Assembly: GCA_041687095.1 (NCBI GenBank) | Contig: JAWLCQ010000031.1 | Coordinates: 1-38,788 of the forward strand | Length of the DNA: 38,788 bases | Direction of reading: 5' to 3' | Source of the DNA: JAWLCQ01 sp041687095 | GTDB taxonomy: Bacteria > Planctomycetota > Phycisphaerae > SM23-33 | Shown: positions 16,931-24,453 of the stretch, one piece after another | How positions within the stretch are numbered: the stretch's first letter is position 1 | Layout of the letters: the number at the start of each line of letters is the position of its first letter | Made by a program: the position numbers and the translations under genes | Notes under the pieces: model-generated | What the model was told of the DNA's origin: nothing | Database searches by the model: none | Seen by the model: the letters and a program-made list of their open reading frames with translations, nothing else

Positions 16931-16990
16931 AACGGGGACTGGCTCCGTAGCGGCATGCTTCTTGCCGCGCAGGTGCCTGTCCCCCTTTTT
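16931..16990. repeat. REP-like inverted repeat with inner hairpin
   Basis: An outer stem of 9 of 10 pairs (GGGGACTGGC at 16933-16942 and GCCTGTCCCC at 16974-16983) encloses an inner hairpin GCGGCA/TGCCGC (about 16950-16968) and ends in CCCTTTTT. It looks like a rho-independent terminator on the plus strand, but no plus-strand gene lies upstream. GGGGACAGGCACC-type words are common in dispersed REP elements of other bacteria (known pattern). Confidence 0.6.
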
Positions 16991-16996
16991 GAGGCG

Positions 16997-17034
16997 GTGC
17001 GGGGCTCCTCACCCGCACTCCCGTGAACGGTTAC
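16997..17034 (+). repeat. Repeat family D, copy 3 (divergent)
   Basis: A 7-bp perfect stem GTGCGGG/CCCGCAC (16997-17003, 17012-17018) with an 8-nt loop GCTCCTCA, preceded by TCCCCCTTTTT and followed by CCGTGAACGGTTAC (17021-17034). Loop length and both flanks match the other family D copies, while the stem sequence is different. Confidence 0.6.
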
Positions 17035-17064
17035 GGCGATTGAAAGATGGGTCAATCACGCACC

Positions 17065-17169
17065 CTCAAGCGCCCCTGCCGGGGCTTGAGAAGAAGAAGG
17101 AAGGGAAGGGGGGCCCGCTTCCCAGCAGTGAACTGCTGGGCTATTGTCACAGCGTCCCTACCGGGACGC
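17065..17169. repeat. Three consecutive hairpins downstream of murG
   Basis: Hairpins lie at 17065-17090 (CTCAAG/CTTGAG closing CCCC/GGGG), 17121-17140 (CCCAGCAGT/ACTGCTGGG) and 17152-17169 (GCGTCCC/GGGACGC with loop TACC). They are 3' of murG on the minus strand and could end its transcript, though no T-run follows. The sequence between them, GGGCTATTGTCACA, resembles intergenic repeats I associate with planctomycetes. Together with the neighbouring entries this accounts for most of the 16792-17295 gap. Confidence 0.6.
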
Positions 17170-17295
17170 ACGGAAGCGGGCCCCGGTCGGGGACCCCGGC
17201 GCCGTGCTTTGCGGAGCGCAGCGGCTTGCTGCGGCGTAGCCTTGGCGGAGCCGGGAACAACCACGCCAAACCAACATGGCCCTTGCGGGGGGCCG

Positions 17296-18417
17296 CTACT
17301 GCCCCCCCGTGCTCCCCAGCAGCCAGCGGGCGACCGCCCCGGCGGCGTCGGAGGGGCGGGCGGTCTGGGCGGCGTGGCGCATGGCGTCGAGGCGGGCGGG
17401 CTCGCGAAGCAGCGGCAGCAGCGAGGCGCGGAAGGCGTCGGCGTTGCCCGCCGCGTCCTGCCGGTCCTCCACCACCACCGCCGCCCCCCGTTCCACCAGG
17501 GGCTCGGCGTTGAGGTACTGCTGGCGGTCCCGGTGGCCGGGGTACGGGACCAGCACCGCCGGGGTCGCCGTCGCGACGAGTTCGGCCACGCTGGACGCCC
17601 CGGACCGCCCGACGATCAGGTCGGCGGCGGCGTAGGCGAGGTCCATCCGCTCGCAGTACGGCAGGGTGCGGACATGGAGCGATCCGGCGGACCAAGCCCC
17701 GGCGACCTCGTCGAACCGGTCGCGCCCGGTGATGTGCAGGACCTGCCAGGCGTCGGCGAGGGGGGCGAGTTCGTCGCGGAGGGCGAGGACGGCCTCGTTG
17801 ACCGAGCGGGCGCCCAGCGATCCGCCGTTGACGACCAGCACCCGCCTGCCCTCCCGCAGATCGAAGTGGCGGAGGGCCTCCTCGCGCTCGCCCCCCAGCA
17901 GGGAGCGGCGGACCGGGCAGCCGACGGCGTGCACGCGGGTCTGCACGGGGGGCGGGAAATGGGCGCGGGTGGACTCGAACTGGGTGAAGACGGCGTCGAC
18001 GCGGCGGGCGAGGTAGCGGTTCGCCTTCCCGGGAACCGCGTCGGGGTTCAGCAGGGCGGTGCGGATCCCCGCCCGCCCCGCCTGGCGGACGACGGGCCCG
18101 GCCGCGAAACCCCCCAGGCCCAGCACCCCCGCGGGGCGCAGGTCCCGCACCAGCGCCTTCGCCAGGCGGACCGACCGCCCCCAGGCGAGGAGGAACGCCC
18201 CCCACCCCCGCGCCCCGCGGGGCAGCGGGCGGACGGGCTGGGGGACGACGGCGTAGTCGAGCGGGTCCAGGATCCGCCGGTCGATCTCGCGGGCGGAGCA
18301 GGCGAAGACGACGGTGCAGCCCGGGTCGAGTTCGCGCAGCCGCTCGGCGACGGCGAGGCCGGGGTACAGGTGCCCCCCCGTGCCCCCCCCGGCGAGGATG
18401 TAGGTGCGCGGGGTCAC
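17296..18417 (-). CDS. murG: Undecaprenyl-PP-MurNAc-pentapeptide GlcNAc transferase
   Basis: A 373-residue GT28 enzyme that makes lipid II at the inner face of the membrane. N-terminal loop GGGTGGHLYPG (10-20), middle VVNGGSLGARSVN (usual GGSQGA, here Leu for Gln), and C-terminal UDP-GlcNAc site GRSGASSVAELVA and GHRDRQQYLNAEPL are visible. Start is the GTG at 18417, in a GTGA overlap with the stop of the upstream lyase gene; the frame is open further upstream but only as a shadow of that gene. It is unusual for murG to be coupled to a lyase gene and to be split from murC by a 500-nt repeat gap. Confidence 0.94.
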   Translation of the reverse strand: MTPRTYILAGGGTGGHLYPGLAVAERLRELDPGCTVVFACSAREIDRRILDPLDYAVVPQPVRPLPRGARGWGAFLLAWGRSVRLAKALVRDLRPAGVLGLGGFAAGPVVRQAGRAGIRTALLNPDAVPGKANRYLARRVDAVFTQFESTRAHFPPPVQTRVHAVGCPVRRSLLGGEREEALRHFDLREGRRVLVVNGGSLGARSVNEAVLALRDELAPLADAWQVLHITGRDRFDEVAGAWSAGSLHVRTLPYCERMDLAYAAADLIVGRSGASSVAELVATATPAVLVPYPGHRDRQQYLNAEPLVERGAAVVVEDRQDAAGNADAFRASLLPLLREPARLDAMRHAAQTARPSDAAGAVARWLLGSTGGQ

Positions 18418-19325
18418 CGGTTGCAGTACTCGAAGAAGCCCAGGTCGTCCAGCTCCATGCGCATCTGCTCGCACTGGGCGTCGGAGAGCGGGCGGAGGGG
18501 CAGGCGGGGCGGGCCGCAATCCACGCCGATCATCTTCATGATCGCCTTGCACGCCACCTGCCCGCCGTAGCGGGCGACGACGGCGATCATGTCGGCCGCC
18601 CGGAGCTGCTCCAGGCGGGCCGTGTCCAGGTCGCAGCGCTGGACGGCGTCGATGATGCGCTGGTAGAGGGGCGCGGCGAAGGAGTAGGTCGTGCCCACCG
18701 CCCCCTGCGCTCCGCAGACCAGGCCGCTGAGGAGCATCTCGTCGCGCCCGAAGAGCATGTTGAACCGCCCTCCCGCCAGGTGCACGCAGCGGATGAAGTC
18801 CATCATGTCCTCGTAGGTGTACTTGACGCCCGCGAGGTTGGGGATGCGGTCGGCGGCGGCGAGGAGGACATCGGACACCCGCAGCGTGACGCCCGTGCGG
18901 ACGGGGATGTGGTAGTAGTAGAACGGGGTCTCGGGGGCGGCCGAGGCGAGGGCGGCGAGGAAGTCCACGAGGGCGTCCACGGTGTCGGGCTTGAAGAACG
19001 AGGGGGCGAACGCCCCGATGGCGGGGACGCGCAGTTTGGCGGCGTGGGAGGCGAGGGCGCGGCACTCGGGGAGGGAGTTGGCCCCGACGTGTACGATGAC
19101 CTTCAGGCCCGCGGGGGCGGCGGCCACCCAGCGCTCGGCCGACGCCTGACGCTCGGCGACGGTGAGCGAGAGGCTCTCCCCCGTCGAGCCGCAGATGAAC
19201 GCCCCCCCCACCCCGTTCCTCGCCAGCAGCTCCGCCTGCGCGTCGATGGGCCCCAGGTCCAACTGCCCGTCGGGGGTCATGGGGGTGAACGGGGCGGCGA
19301 CCAATCCGGTGATGCGATCACTCAT
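18414..19325 (-). CDS. Class I pyruvate aldolase, N-acetylneuraminate lyase/DapA family
   Basis: A 303-residue TIM-barrel enzyme. The family GSTGE motif is at 46-50, the catalytic Tyr is Tyr138 in YYYHIPVRTG, and the Schiff-base Lys is Lys168 in AGVKYTYED. The YHIPxxTG form and the GSTGESLSLT loop look more like N-acetylneuraminate lyase than dihydrodipicolinate synthase, so cleavage of a sialic-acid-like sugar or another 2-keto-3-deoxy acid is likelier than lysine synthesis, but I cannot fix the substrate. It overlaps murG by 4 nt and may share its transcript, which would link amino-sugar supply to peptidoglycan synthesis. Confidence 0.88.
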   Translation of the reverse strand: MSDRITGLVAAPFTPMTPDGQLDLGPIDAQAELLARNGVGGAFICGSTGESLSLTVAERQASAERWVAAAPAGLKVIVHVGANSLPECRALASHAAKLRVPAIGAFAPSFFKPDTVDALVDFLAALASAAPETPFYYYHIPVRTGVTLRVSDVLLAAADRIPNLAGVKYTYEDMMDFIRCVHLAGGRFNMLFGRDEMLLSGLVCGAQGAVGTTYSFAAPLYQRIIDAVQRCDLDTARLEQLRAADMIAVVARYGGQVACKAIMKMIGVDCGPPRLPLRPLSDAQCEQMRMELDDLGFFEYCNR

Positions 19326-19392
19326 GTTCTTTCTCCTGAACTCGCCCGTGGGGTCGAGGTCCTGGGTATGCTACACGAGAGGAAAGAGCGGA

Positions 19393-19492
19393 GCGATTCT
19401 CGATTTCCGATTTCCCATTGGCAATTTCCAATTGCGGTAACCGTTCACGCCCTTCCAGACAGCAGGAAGGGCGTGAAGAAAGGGCCCTGTCG
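19393..19492 (-). repeat. AT-rich word repeat and family D copy 2
   Basis: 19393-19432 is an AT-rich run of CGATTTCC/CAATTTCC words. It is followed by family D copy 2 in inverted orientation (19435-19492): a perfect 13-bp stem, arms 19444-19456 and 19465-19477, with an 8-nt loop AGACAGCA. Compared with copy 1 at 4327-4385, three stem pairs have changed on both sides while the flanks are conserved. Confidence 0.75.
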
Positions 19493-19518
19493 TCGCCCAG
19501 GCGGATGTCCTGTTCCCA

Positions 19519-19669
19519 CTCCCCACCCGCCCGGTGCCGGTGGTAAACGGCTATCGACTACTGCGTCGCATCGTGCAGGACATCCACGCCGAGATGTGTA
19601 GAACAACGAGGTATCCTGACCCCCGGCGTCCGGGAGGGGCGAGGGACGCCTCCGCGCCAGCGCCATGGC
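19519..19669. repeat. Family C copy 5 and half of a family A element
   Basis: 19519-19562 repeats the family C hairpin and its tail CGGCTATCGACTAC. 19610-19669 matches the left half of the long family A element at 22910-22969 closely, but the right half is missing and the sequence continues differently. A short stretch before it (GCCGAGATGTG) also resembles the region before the 22910 copy. No gene is seen in 19326-19729. Confidence 0.75.
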
Positions 19670-19729
19670 CGGGACACGCCTCCGGGAGTCCCGACAGGGA
19701 CGCGTCCCTAACCAGCCAACCCGCCCCCC

Positions 19730-21829
19730 CTACTGCACGCGGTAGATGGAGCAGCTCTTACGGTCGAGGTCCACGGTCGCCTTGCGGTTCTGGACGGGGA
19801 TGGCCTTGCCCGTGTCGAGGTCCACGAGGCGCTTGGGACGGAGGGAACCGAAGGTCACCTGGCACTGGGCGGCGTCGATGTAGTGGTTGAGGAGGAACAG
19901 GACGGTCTCGCCCTTCGCGCGGTGGAGGATGGCGGAGGCGAGGTTTCGCGGCTGCTCGAAGCGCTTGAGGTTGTCGATCCACTTGACGACCTTCATCGGG
20001 GCGACGGACACGTGGGGCGTGACCCCGCTGTCCTCCAGCAGGAACGTGACGTAGGCGATGCTCTCGAGGCTCTCCTGCTCGGGGGGCTCCTGGGCGATGA
20101 ACTCGCGGTGCCAGATCAGCCGGCCCTTGCCGATCGTGAGCGTGACCTCGTCGTCCTTGCCCGCGGGCTTCTGCTTCCCGAGGAACGTGCGGGGCTTGCC
20201 GACGGCGTCCACGAGCGGCCAGGGGCCGGTGACGACCAGCGTCCCCCCGCCGCGGACGTACTCCAGCAGCGCCGCGTCGGCGGCGTCCTCCAGGACGGGC
20301 GTCCCGGGCAGGAAGACGAGCTTGTACGCCTGGAGCCCGCGGGCGTCGTGCATCACGTCGATCGCCCCCGCCTGCGCCCCGGACTGCTCGACGAGGCGGA
20401 AGAGCCCCTCGTACTCCGCGCTGGCCTTGCCGGCGGCGAACTTGCGGATGGCGGGCCCGCCGATGTGCAGGCTGTTGTCGTCGCAGGGGAACGGGTCGCC
20501 CACGTGACAGTGCATCGCCGACGCCAGGTCGTACACGATCCCCACGTCCGTCTGCGGAACGAGCTTGTCCCAGCTCTTGAGCGTGTCGAAGCACAGGGCC
20601 ATCGTCTCGGTGAGGACCGCGTGCGAGGGGCGCGGATGCCCGTGGGAGCTGACGGGGCTGTCGCCCCACTGGTCGCGGTCGTGGAACATGAACCACGAGA
20701 TCGACTTGCAGCCCTGGGCGAGGGCGCAGCGGCCCATGAAGCGCATGTGGTCGTCAGACACGCGGGTGTCCCCGAGGTTCTTCTTCCACGTCCCGCTCAT
20801 GAACTCGGCGGACCAGGTGTACTTCAGGGACGCGTTCATGAGCTTCAGCACGCGGGCCATGCTGTGGTAGCCCGAGTAGCTCATGAAGACCCCGCGGTAG
20901 AAGTCGTACCCGCAGAGGCCCTTCACCGCCTTCTCGAAGTCGGGCATCCGCGTCGGGACGCCCTCGGGGCGGTGGGGGTTGAAGTTGGTCATGTACGTGA
21001 CCCCGCGGATCCCGTTGGCCTCGTGCGTCTCGCGGAGGACCTGGAGGTAGCGGCACATGGCCCAGGTCTTGAACTCGGCCCAGTCGAAGTACCACGCCAT
21101 GTCCCGACCCAGCGCCTCAGGGACGGATCGCGGGGGCGCGACGTCCTCGAACGCGCGGTAGCGTTTGCCGTAGGGCAGGTTGCGCGGGTCGCCCGCGTAC
21201 TTCTCCGCCAGGAACTGGTGCCAGAACCCGCCCGCTCGGACGTTGACGGGGTTGTAGTCGCTGCCGAGGAAGCTGTCGCGGACGATGTAGCTCACCTCGT
21301 TATCGAGGTTGATCATGTGGATGCACCCGCCGTTGGCCCGCAGGTGCGGCAGGGCGATGGCGTCGGCGGCGGCGAACCAGGCGCGGACCTGGGCGAGGTA
21401 GTCGGGGTGGAGGTAGGACGGCTGCATCCCGTCGTTGCGGGCGAGCCCGTAGCTCAGGGCGGGCTTGTCCTGGTGGTCCCAGACGGCCAGGTCCTTGGGG
21501 GCGCGCATGACCCACTCGGGGTATCCGCCGTAGTCCATCTCGTTGCAGCAGAAGGGCCCGACGCGGTAGTTGAGGAGCAGGTCGTGCTTCTCGACGAGGT
21601 CGAGGTACTTGCGGAGGTTGAGGCGGGGATTGGTCTTGCCGTCGAAGTCCATGACGCCCGCGGGGTGATCGGCGTCGGGGGGTGCGACGGCGTGCATTTC
21701 CCAGGGGATGTAGGAGGTCACGGTCTGAAGGCCCGTGTCCTTGAGGCGGCGGAGGAGGGTGTCCCAGTATTCGGGGTCCGTGCGGAAGTACTGGATCTCG
21801 GCACCGAAGACTTCGCGGGAATCGGTCAT
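19730..21829 (-). CDS. Glycoside hydrolase, GH35-like beta-galactosidase family
   Basis: A 699-residue enzyme without a signal peptide. The N-terminus FGAEIQYFRTDPEYW...GLQTVTSYIPWEMH is typical of the GH35 barrel; the likely acid/base is Glu178 in INLDNEVSY (NExx of clan GH-A), and the likely nucleophile is the Glu in WSAEFMSG near 345. The C-terminal part carries a glutamine-amidotransferase-like fold (YKLVFLPGTPVLED, GGTLVVTGPWPLVD) as in GH42-type trimerisation domains, so it is a GH35/GH42-like hybrid by eye. It should release beta-linked galactose or related sugars. I chose the ATG at 21829 because AGGAG lies at 21836-21840; a GTG at 21850 is in frame but less likely. Confidence 0.85.
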   Translation of the reverse strand: MTDSREVFGAEIQYFRTDPEYWDTLLRRLKDTGLQTVTSYIPWEMHAVAPPDADHPAGVMDFDGKTNPRLNLRKYLDLVEKHDLLLNYRVGPFCCNEMDYGGYPEWVMRAPKDLAVWDHQDKPALSYGLARNDGMQPSYLHPDYLAQVRAWFAAADAIALPHLRANGGCIHMINLDNEVSYIVRDSFLGSDYNPVNVRAGGFWHQFLAEKYAGDPRNLPYGKRYRAFEDVAPPRSVPEALGRDMAWYFDWAEFKTWAMCRYLQVLRETHEANGIRGVTYMTNFNPHRPEGVPTRMPDFEKAVKGLCGYDFYRGVFMSYSGYHSMARVLKLMNASLKYTWSAEFMSGTWKKNLGDTRVSDDHMRFMGRCALAQGCKSISWFMFHDRDQWGDSPVSSHGHPRPSHAVLTETMALCFDTLKSWDKLVPQTDVGIVYDLASAMHCHVGDPFPCDDNSLHIGGPAIRKFAAGKASAEYEGLFRLVEQSGAQAGAIDVMHDARGLQAYKLVFLPGTPVLEDAADAALLEYVRGGGTLVVTGPWPLVDAVGKPRTFLGKQKPAGKDDEVTLTIGKGRLIWHREFIAQEPPEQESLESIAYVTFLLEDSGVTPHVSVAPMKVVKWIDNLKRFEQPRNLASAILHRAKGETVLFLLNHYIDAAQCQVTFGSLRPKRLVDLDTGKAIPVQNRKATVDLDRKSCSIYRVQ

Positions 21830-21913
21830 GGTCGGCTCCTTTGGGCTCACAGTGTCGCGTCGGCGGAGCCTTTGGGCAAGTCCCCGCGCGAGGATTCCGT
21901 ACGCTCGGAAGAG

Positions 21914-22043
21914 ATGGACGGTGTGGACCCCATGGACGGTATGGACGGCATGGACCTTCGCACTCTCACCTCTAACCTCTCACCTCCTCCCTCTTCCCCT
22001 AGTCCCTATTGCCTATTCCCTAGTGCCTATTCCCTAGTGCCTC
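21914..22043. repeat. Short-word tandem repeats between GH35 and Mut7-C genes
   Basis: Three word families follow one another: ATGGACGG/TATGGACGG words (21914-21957), CTCTCACCTCTAAC words (21963-21987), and CCTATTCCCTAGTG words (about 21999-22043). The last two recur at 22609-22636, 34351-34384, 29337-29371 and 37576-37636. The GH35 promoter must lie here too but I cannot single it out. Confidence 0.75.
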
Positions 22044-22073
22044 TCCCCATCCGCTCCCATCGCCCCTGAAACC

Positions 22074-22568
22074 TCACAATCGTTCCTCCACCTCCCCCAG
22101 CCGGTGCGTGATCCGCCGCCAGTGGGTGCCCTGCCAGAGCAGCTTGCCGCACCGCTCGCACCGCCAGAACTGCTCGCAGTTGCGGAACGCCAGCGGGGGC
22201 GCCTCGGCGGCGGCGAGGTGCTTGGGGATCTCGCGCAGCGGCCCCCCGCAGCCCATGCAGCGCGGGCCGCGGAGGGGCAGGCCCAGTTCGCGGAGGACGA
22301 ACTCGAGTTGCTCCATCTTCCCCAGCCCGCGGGGGACGAACAGGGCCCGGACCTCCCCGTCGCGGATCGCCCGGCGTTCGAAGAGCGGCCCGTCGCTGCT
22401 GAGGACGATCCGCCCCTGCGTGCGGGCGCGCTCGACGAGGACGGCGTCGTCGATGCCGTACTCATACTCCGCATCGTACCCCGCCGCCCGCAACCACCTC
22501 GCCAGCCCGCCCAGCATGGCGTCGCAGAAGAACCGGGGCTCGTCGGGCTCTGACTTGCTTCGACTCAC
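22074..22568 (-). CDS. Mut7-C RNase-domain protein
   Basis: A 164-residue protein of the Mut7-C (PIN-like) family. The N-terminal half has FFCDAMLGGLARWLRAAGYD and later acidic residues (YGIDDAVLV, LSSDGPLF) expected for a PIN-type metal site; the C-terminal half is a zinc-ribbon-like module with CMGC and CERC pairs and the family ending WQGTHWRRI. Proteins of this family are predicted RNA- or tRNA-associated nucleases; the target is unknown. It stands alone between repeat regions. Length is normal for the family. Confidence 0.9.
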   Translation of the reverse strand: MSRSKSEPDEPRFFCDAMLGGLARWLRAAGYDAEYEYGIDDAVLVERARTQGRIVLSSDGPLFERRAIRDGEVRALFVPRGLGKMEQLEFVLRELGLPLRGPRCMGCGGPLREIPKHLAAAEAPPLAFRNCEQFWRCERCGKLLWQGTHWRRITHRLGEVEERL

Positions 22569-22608
22569 ACCCTCATCTTACCCGCCGGCGGGGATGGGGG
22601 GGGCGGGG

Positions 22609-22760
22609 AAGGTGAGAGGTTAGAGGTGAGAGGTTAGAGTGCAAACGCCCAGGCCGTGGCGGAAAACTCCGGACCTGACAACCACCTCGAACGGTCTGCG
22701 CCCGGGATCTCCTGACCCGCCCCGCGCGCATGCGCCGGGGGTCTCCTGACCTTGTCCTTA
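22609..22760. repeat. CTCTCACC words and solitary family A end motifs
   Basis: 22609-22636 is GGTGAGA/GGTTAGA word repeat, complementary to those at 21963 and 34351. Near 22698-22712 and 22735-22751 lie copies of the family A end motif (GGGGGTCTCCTGACC), and the bases after the second, when reverse-complemented, resemble the leader of the 22910 element. No gene is visible in 22569-23281. Confidence 0.6.
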
Positions 22761-22909
22761 CCCACATTGTTGCAGCCTACTGGTAGTACATGGGTTGGTA
22801 GAGCCCGTCCTCCGAACAGACGCTTGACGGGCAAGATCTCAACCCTTTGTCTATCAACCCGTTAGCGATCCTGTCGTCCCTCCGGACGGCGAGATGTGGG
22901 TAACGACAA

Positions 22910-23069
22910 GGTCTCCTGACCCCCGGCGTCCGGGAGGGGCGAGGGACGCCTCCGCGCCAGCGTCATTCGAGCGCCCCCATCGCGGCGGTCCCCGCCGCGA
23001 CCGAAGCACCGCCATAGCGCTGTCGCGGAGGCGTTCCGCTCGTTCCCGGACGTTGGGGGTCAGGAGACC
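22910..23069. repeat. Repeat family A, copy 1: nested palindrome
   Basis: Terminal arms 22910-22935 and 23044-23069 are complementary at 24 of 26 positions. Inside are a second arm pair 22947-22962 / 23018-23033 (15 of 16) and a central hairpin TCGCGGCGG/CCGCCGCGA (22980-22988, 22992-23000). The terminal motif is itself palindromic (GGGGGTC-TCCT-GACCCCC type). A full copy is at 35229-35395, a window-truncated one begins at 38707, and a half copy is at 19610-19669. Confidence 0.85.
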
Positions 23070-23106
23070 CCCAACGCACGTGCTCGGGGCCCCGCACGCG
23101 CTCCAG

Positions 23107-23172
23107 GCGTTACACGCGATCGGGGCGTTGCACGCGATCGGGGCGTTGCACGCGCTTGGGGCGTTGCATCGG
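23107..23172. repeat. 18-bp tandem repeat
   Basis: About 3.5 units of GGCGTTGCACGCGATCGG, head to tail with few changes, between a family A copy and the hydroxyacid dehydrogenase start. There are no spacers between units. Confidence 0.75.
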
Positions 23173-23281
23173 AATCGCCTCCCGGGCGATGGGGGGTTTC
23201 GTTACCATGGAGTTGGTGGCATTGTCCGCGGTGCGGACGATGGCGGGCGCCTCCCTGAACCCGAGCACGAGAGCAGTATCC

Positions 23282-24325
23282 ATGATGGCACAGAATCCTT
23301 CGCCGCGTCTTCGCGTGATCGTGAACCCCTCGTTCCGCTCGATGGGCGAGGTCTTCCGCCCCAGCGACCGCGAGAGGCTCTACGAGGTCTGCGACGTCGT
23401 CTGGGGCCGCGACGACGTCATGCCCCTCGACCAGTTCCAGGCGGAACTGCCCTCCGCGAACGCGGTGGTGTTCGGGACGTTCCCGGGCAACCCCGATGAG
23501 TTCCACCGCGACCTGCCGCTCCTGCGGGCGGTCTTCGACGCGTCGGGCGGCGTCCCGGCGCACCTGGACCTGGCGGCGGCGTTCCGCAACGGGGTGTACG
23601 TGGGCGGAGTGGCCCCGGCGTTTGCGCGGCAGGTGGCGGAGATGGGCCTGGCGCTGACGCTGGCGAGCACGCGGGAGGTGTGCGTCGGGGACCGGGCCAT
23701 GCGGGCGGGCGAGGAGCGGTGGCTGCACGCGGGGAACGAGGCCACGTGGCTGCTCTTCGGGAAGACCGTGGGGTTCGTCGGGTGCGGGTCCATCGCCCGC
23801 GTGCTGCAGAGGCTGCTCGCACCGTTCGGCGTGCGGGTGCTGGGGTTCGACCCGTGGATCCCCGACCGCATGCTCCGCCGCGACGGGATCGAGCCCGTCG
23901 GCCTCGAAGAGCTGTTCGACGCCTCCGACGTCGTCTACGCCCTCGCCGTCCCCACCCCCGCCAACGCCGGGATGATCTCGCGCCTGCTCATGGAGCGCCT
24001 CCGCCCCCACTGCCTGCTGGTGGTGCTCTCGCGGGCACACGTGGTGGACTTCGCGGCCATGAGCGAACTGGCGCTCGCCAACCGCTTCCGCGTGGCCCTG
24101 GACGTGTACGACGTCGAGCCCTTCGACCCCCAGCGCACCCACCCGCTCCGCCAGGCGCCCAACGTGGTCCACAGCGCCCACCGCGCGGGGGCGGTCGCCG
24201 AGGGCCTCTGGGAGATCGGGGAGATGATCCTCGACGACCTGGAGCTGCTGTCGCTGGGCATGGCGCCCCGCAGCACGCAGCGCATCACGCCCGAGATGTG
24301 GAACCGCATCCGCGGGCAGGCGTAG
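23282..24325 (+). CDS. D-isomer 2-hydroxyacid dehydrogenase family protein
   Basis: A 347-residue NAD(P)-dependent dehydrogenase. The Rossmann signature is GFVGCGSIARVL, with Ala instead of the last Gly of GxGxxG; Asp in LGFDPW suits NAD. Catalytic residues Arg (LSRAHVVD), Glu (DVEPFD) and His (HSAHRAG) are all present, though the His motif differs from the usual TPHIAG. The substrate is unknown; phosphoglycerate dehydrogenase, formate dehydrogenase-like and sugar-acid reductase activities are all in this family. Start options are 23282 and 23285 (MMAQN); a longer open frame upstream runs into repeats. The gene is solitary and faces an FAD oxidoreductase gene across a large hairpin. Confidence 0.88.
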   Translation: MMAQNPSPRLRVIVNPSFRSMGEVFRPSDRERLYEVCDVVWGRDDVMPLDQFQAELPSANAVVFGTFPGNPDEFHRDLPLLRAVFDASGGVPAHLDLAAAFRNGVYVGGVAPAFARQVAEMGLALTLASTREVCVGDRAMRAGEERWLHAGNEATWLLFGKTVGFVGCGSIARVLQRLLAPFGVRVLGFDPWIPDRMLRRDGIEPVGLEELFDASDVVYALAVPTPANAGMISRLLMERLRPHCLLVVLSRAHVVDFAAMSELALANRFRVALDVYDVEPFDPQRTHPLRQAPNVVHSAHRAGAVAEGLWEIGEMILDDLELLSLGMAPRSTQRITPEMWNRIRGQA

Positions 24326-24353
24326 CGGAGGCCCGTGGACCTTCCACAAATCG

Positions 24354-24423
24354 GCAGGGATGCAGGGGATGCAAGGGATGGGAGTTGATACGCTCCTATC
24401 CCGTGCATCCCCTGCATCCCTGC
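24354..24423. terminator. 31-bp-stem hairpin between convergent genes
   Basis: Arms 24354-24379 and 24398-24423 are complementary at 25 of 26 positions; the stem continues inwards for about five pairs (24380-24384 / 24393-24397) to an 8-nt loop TTGATACG. The arms consist of GGGATGCA words. Lying between two converging stop codons (24325 and 24454), it could end transcription from both sides, although there is no T-run. The role is inferred. Confidence 0.6.
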
Positions 24424-24453
24424 TTCCGTTGGGGATCGGGGCGTTGCGCGGTT

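Noticed and set aside
16974..16990. Rho-independent terminator on the plus strand
   Set aside because: The GC stem followed by TTTTT fits, but there is no plus-strand gene upstream; both neighbouring genes are on the minus strand. Kept as a repeat only.
18414..19325. dapA (lysine/diaminopimelate synthesis) as a firm call
   Set aside because: The family is right and the location near mur genes is tempting, but YHIPxxTG and the GSTGESLSL loop fit N-acetylneuraminate lyase better.
23107..23172. Possible CRISPR array
   Set aside because: The 18-bp units are directly joined with no unique spacers, and no cas genes are present.
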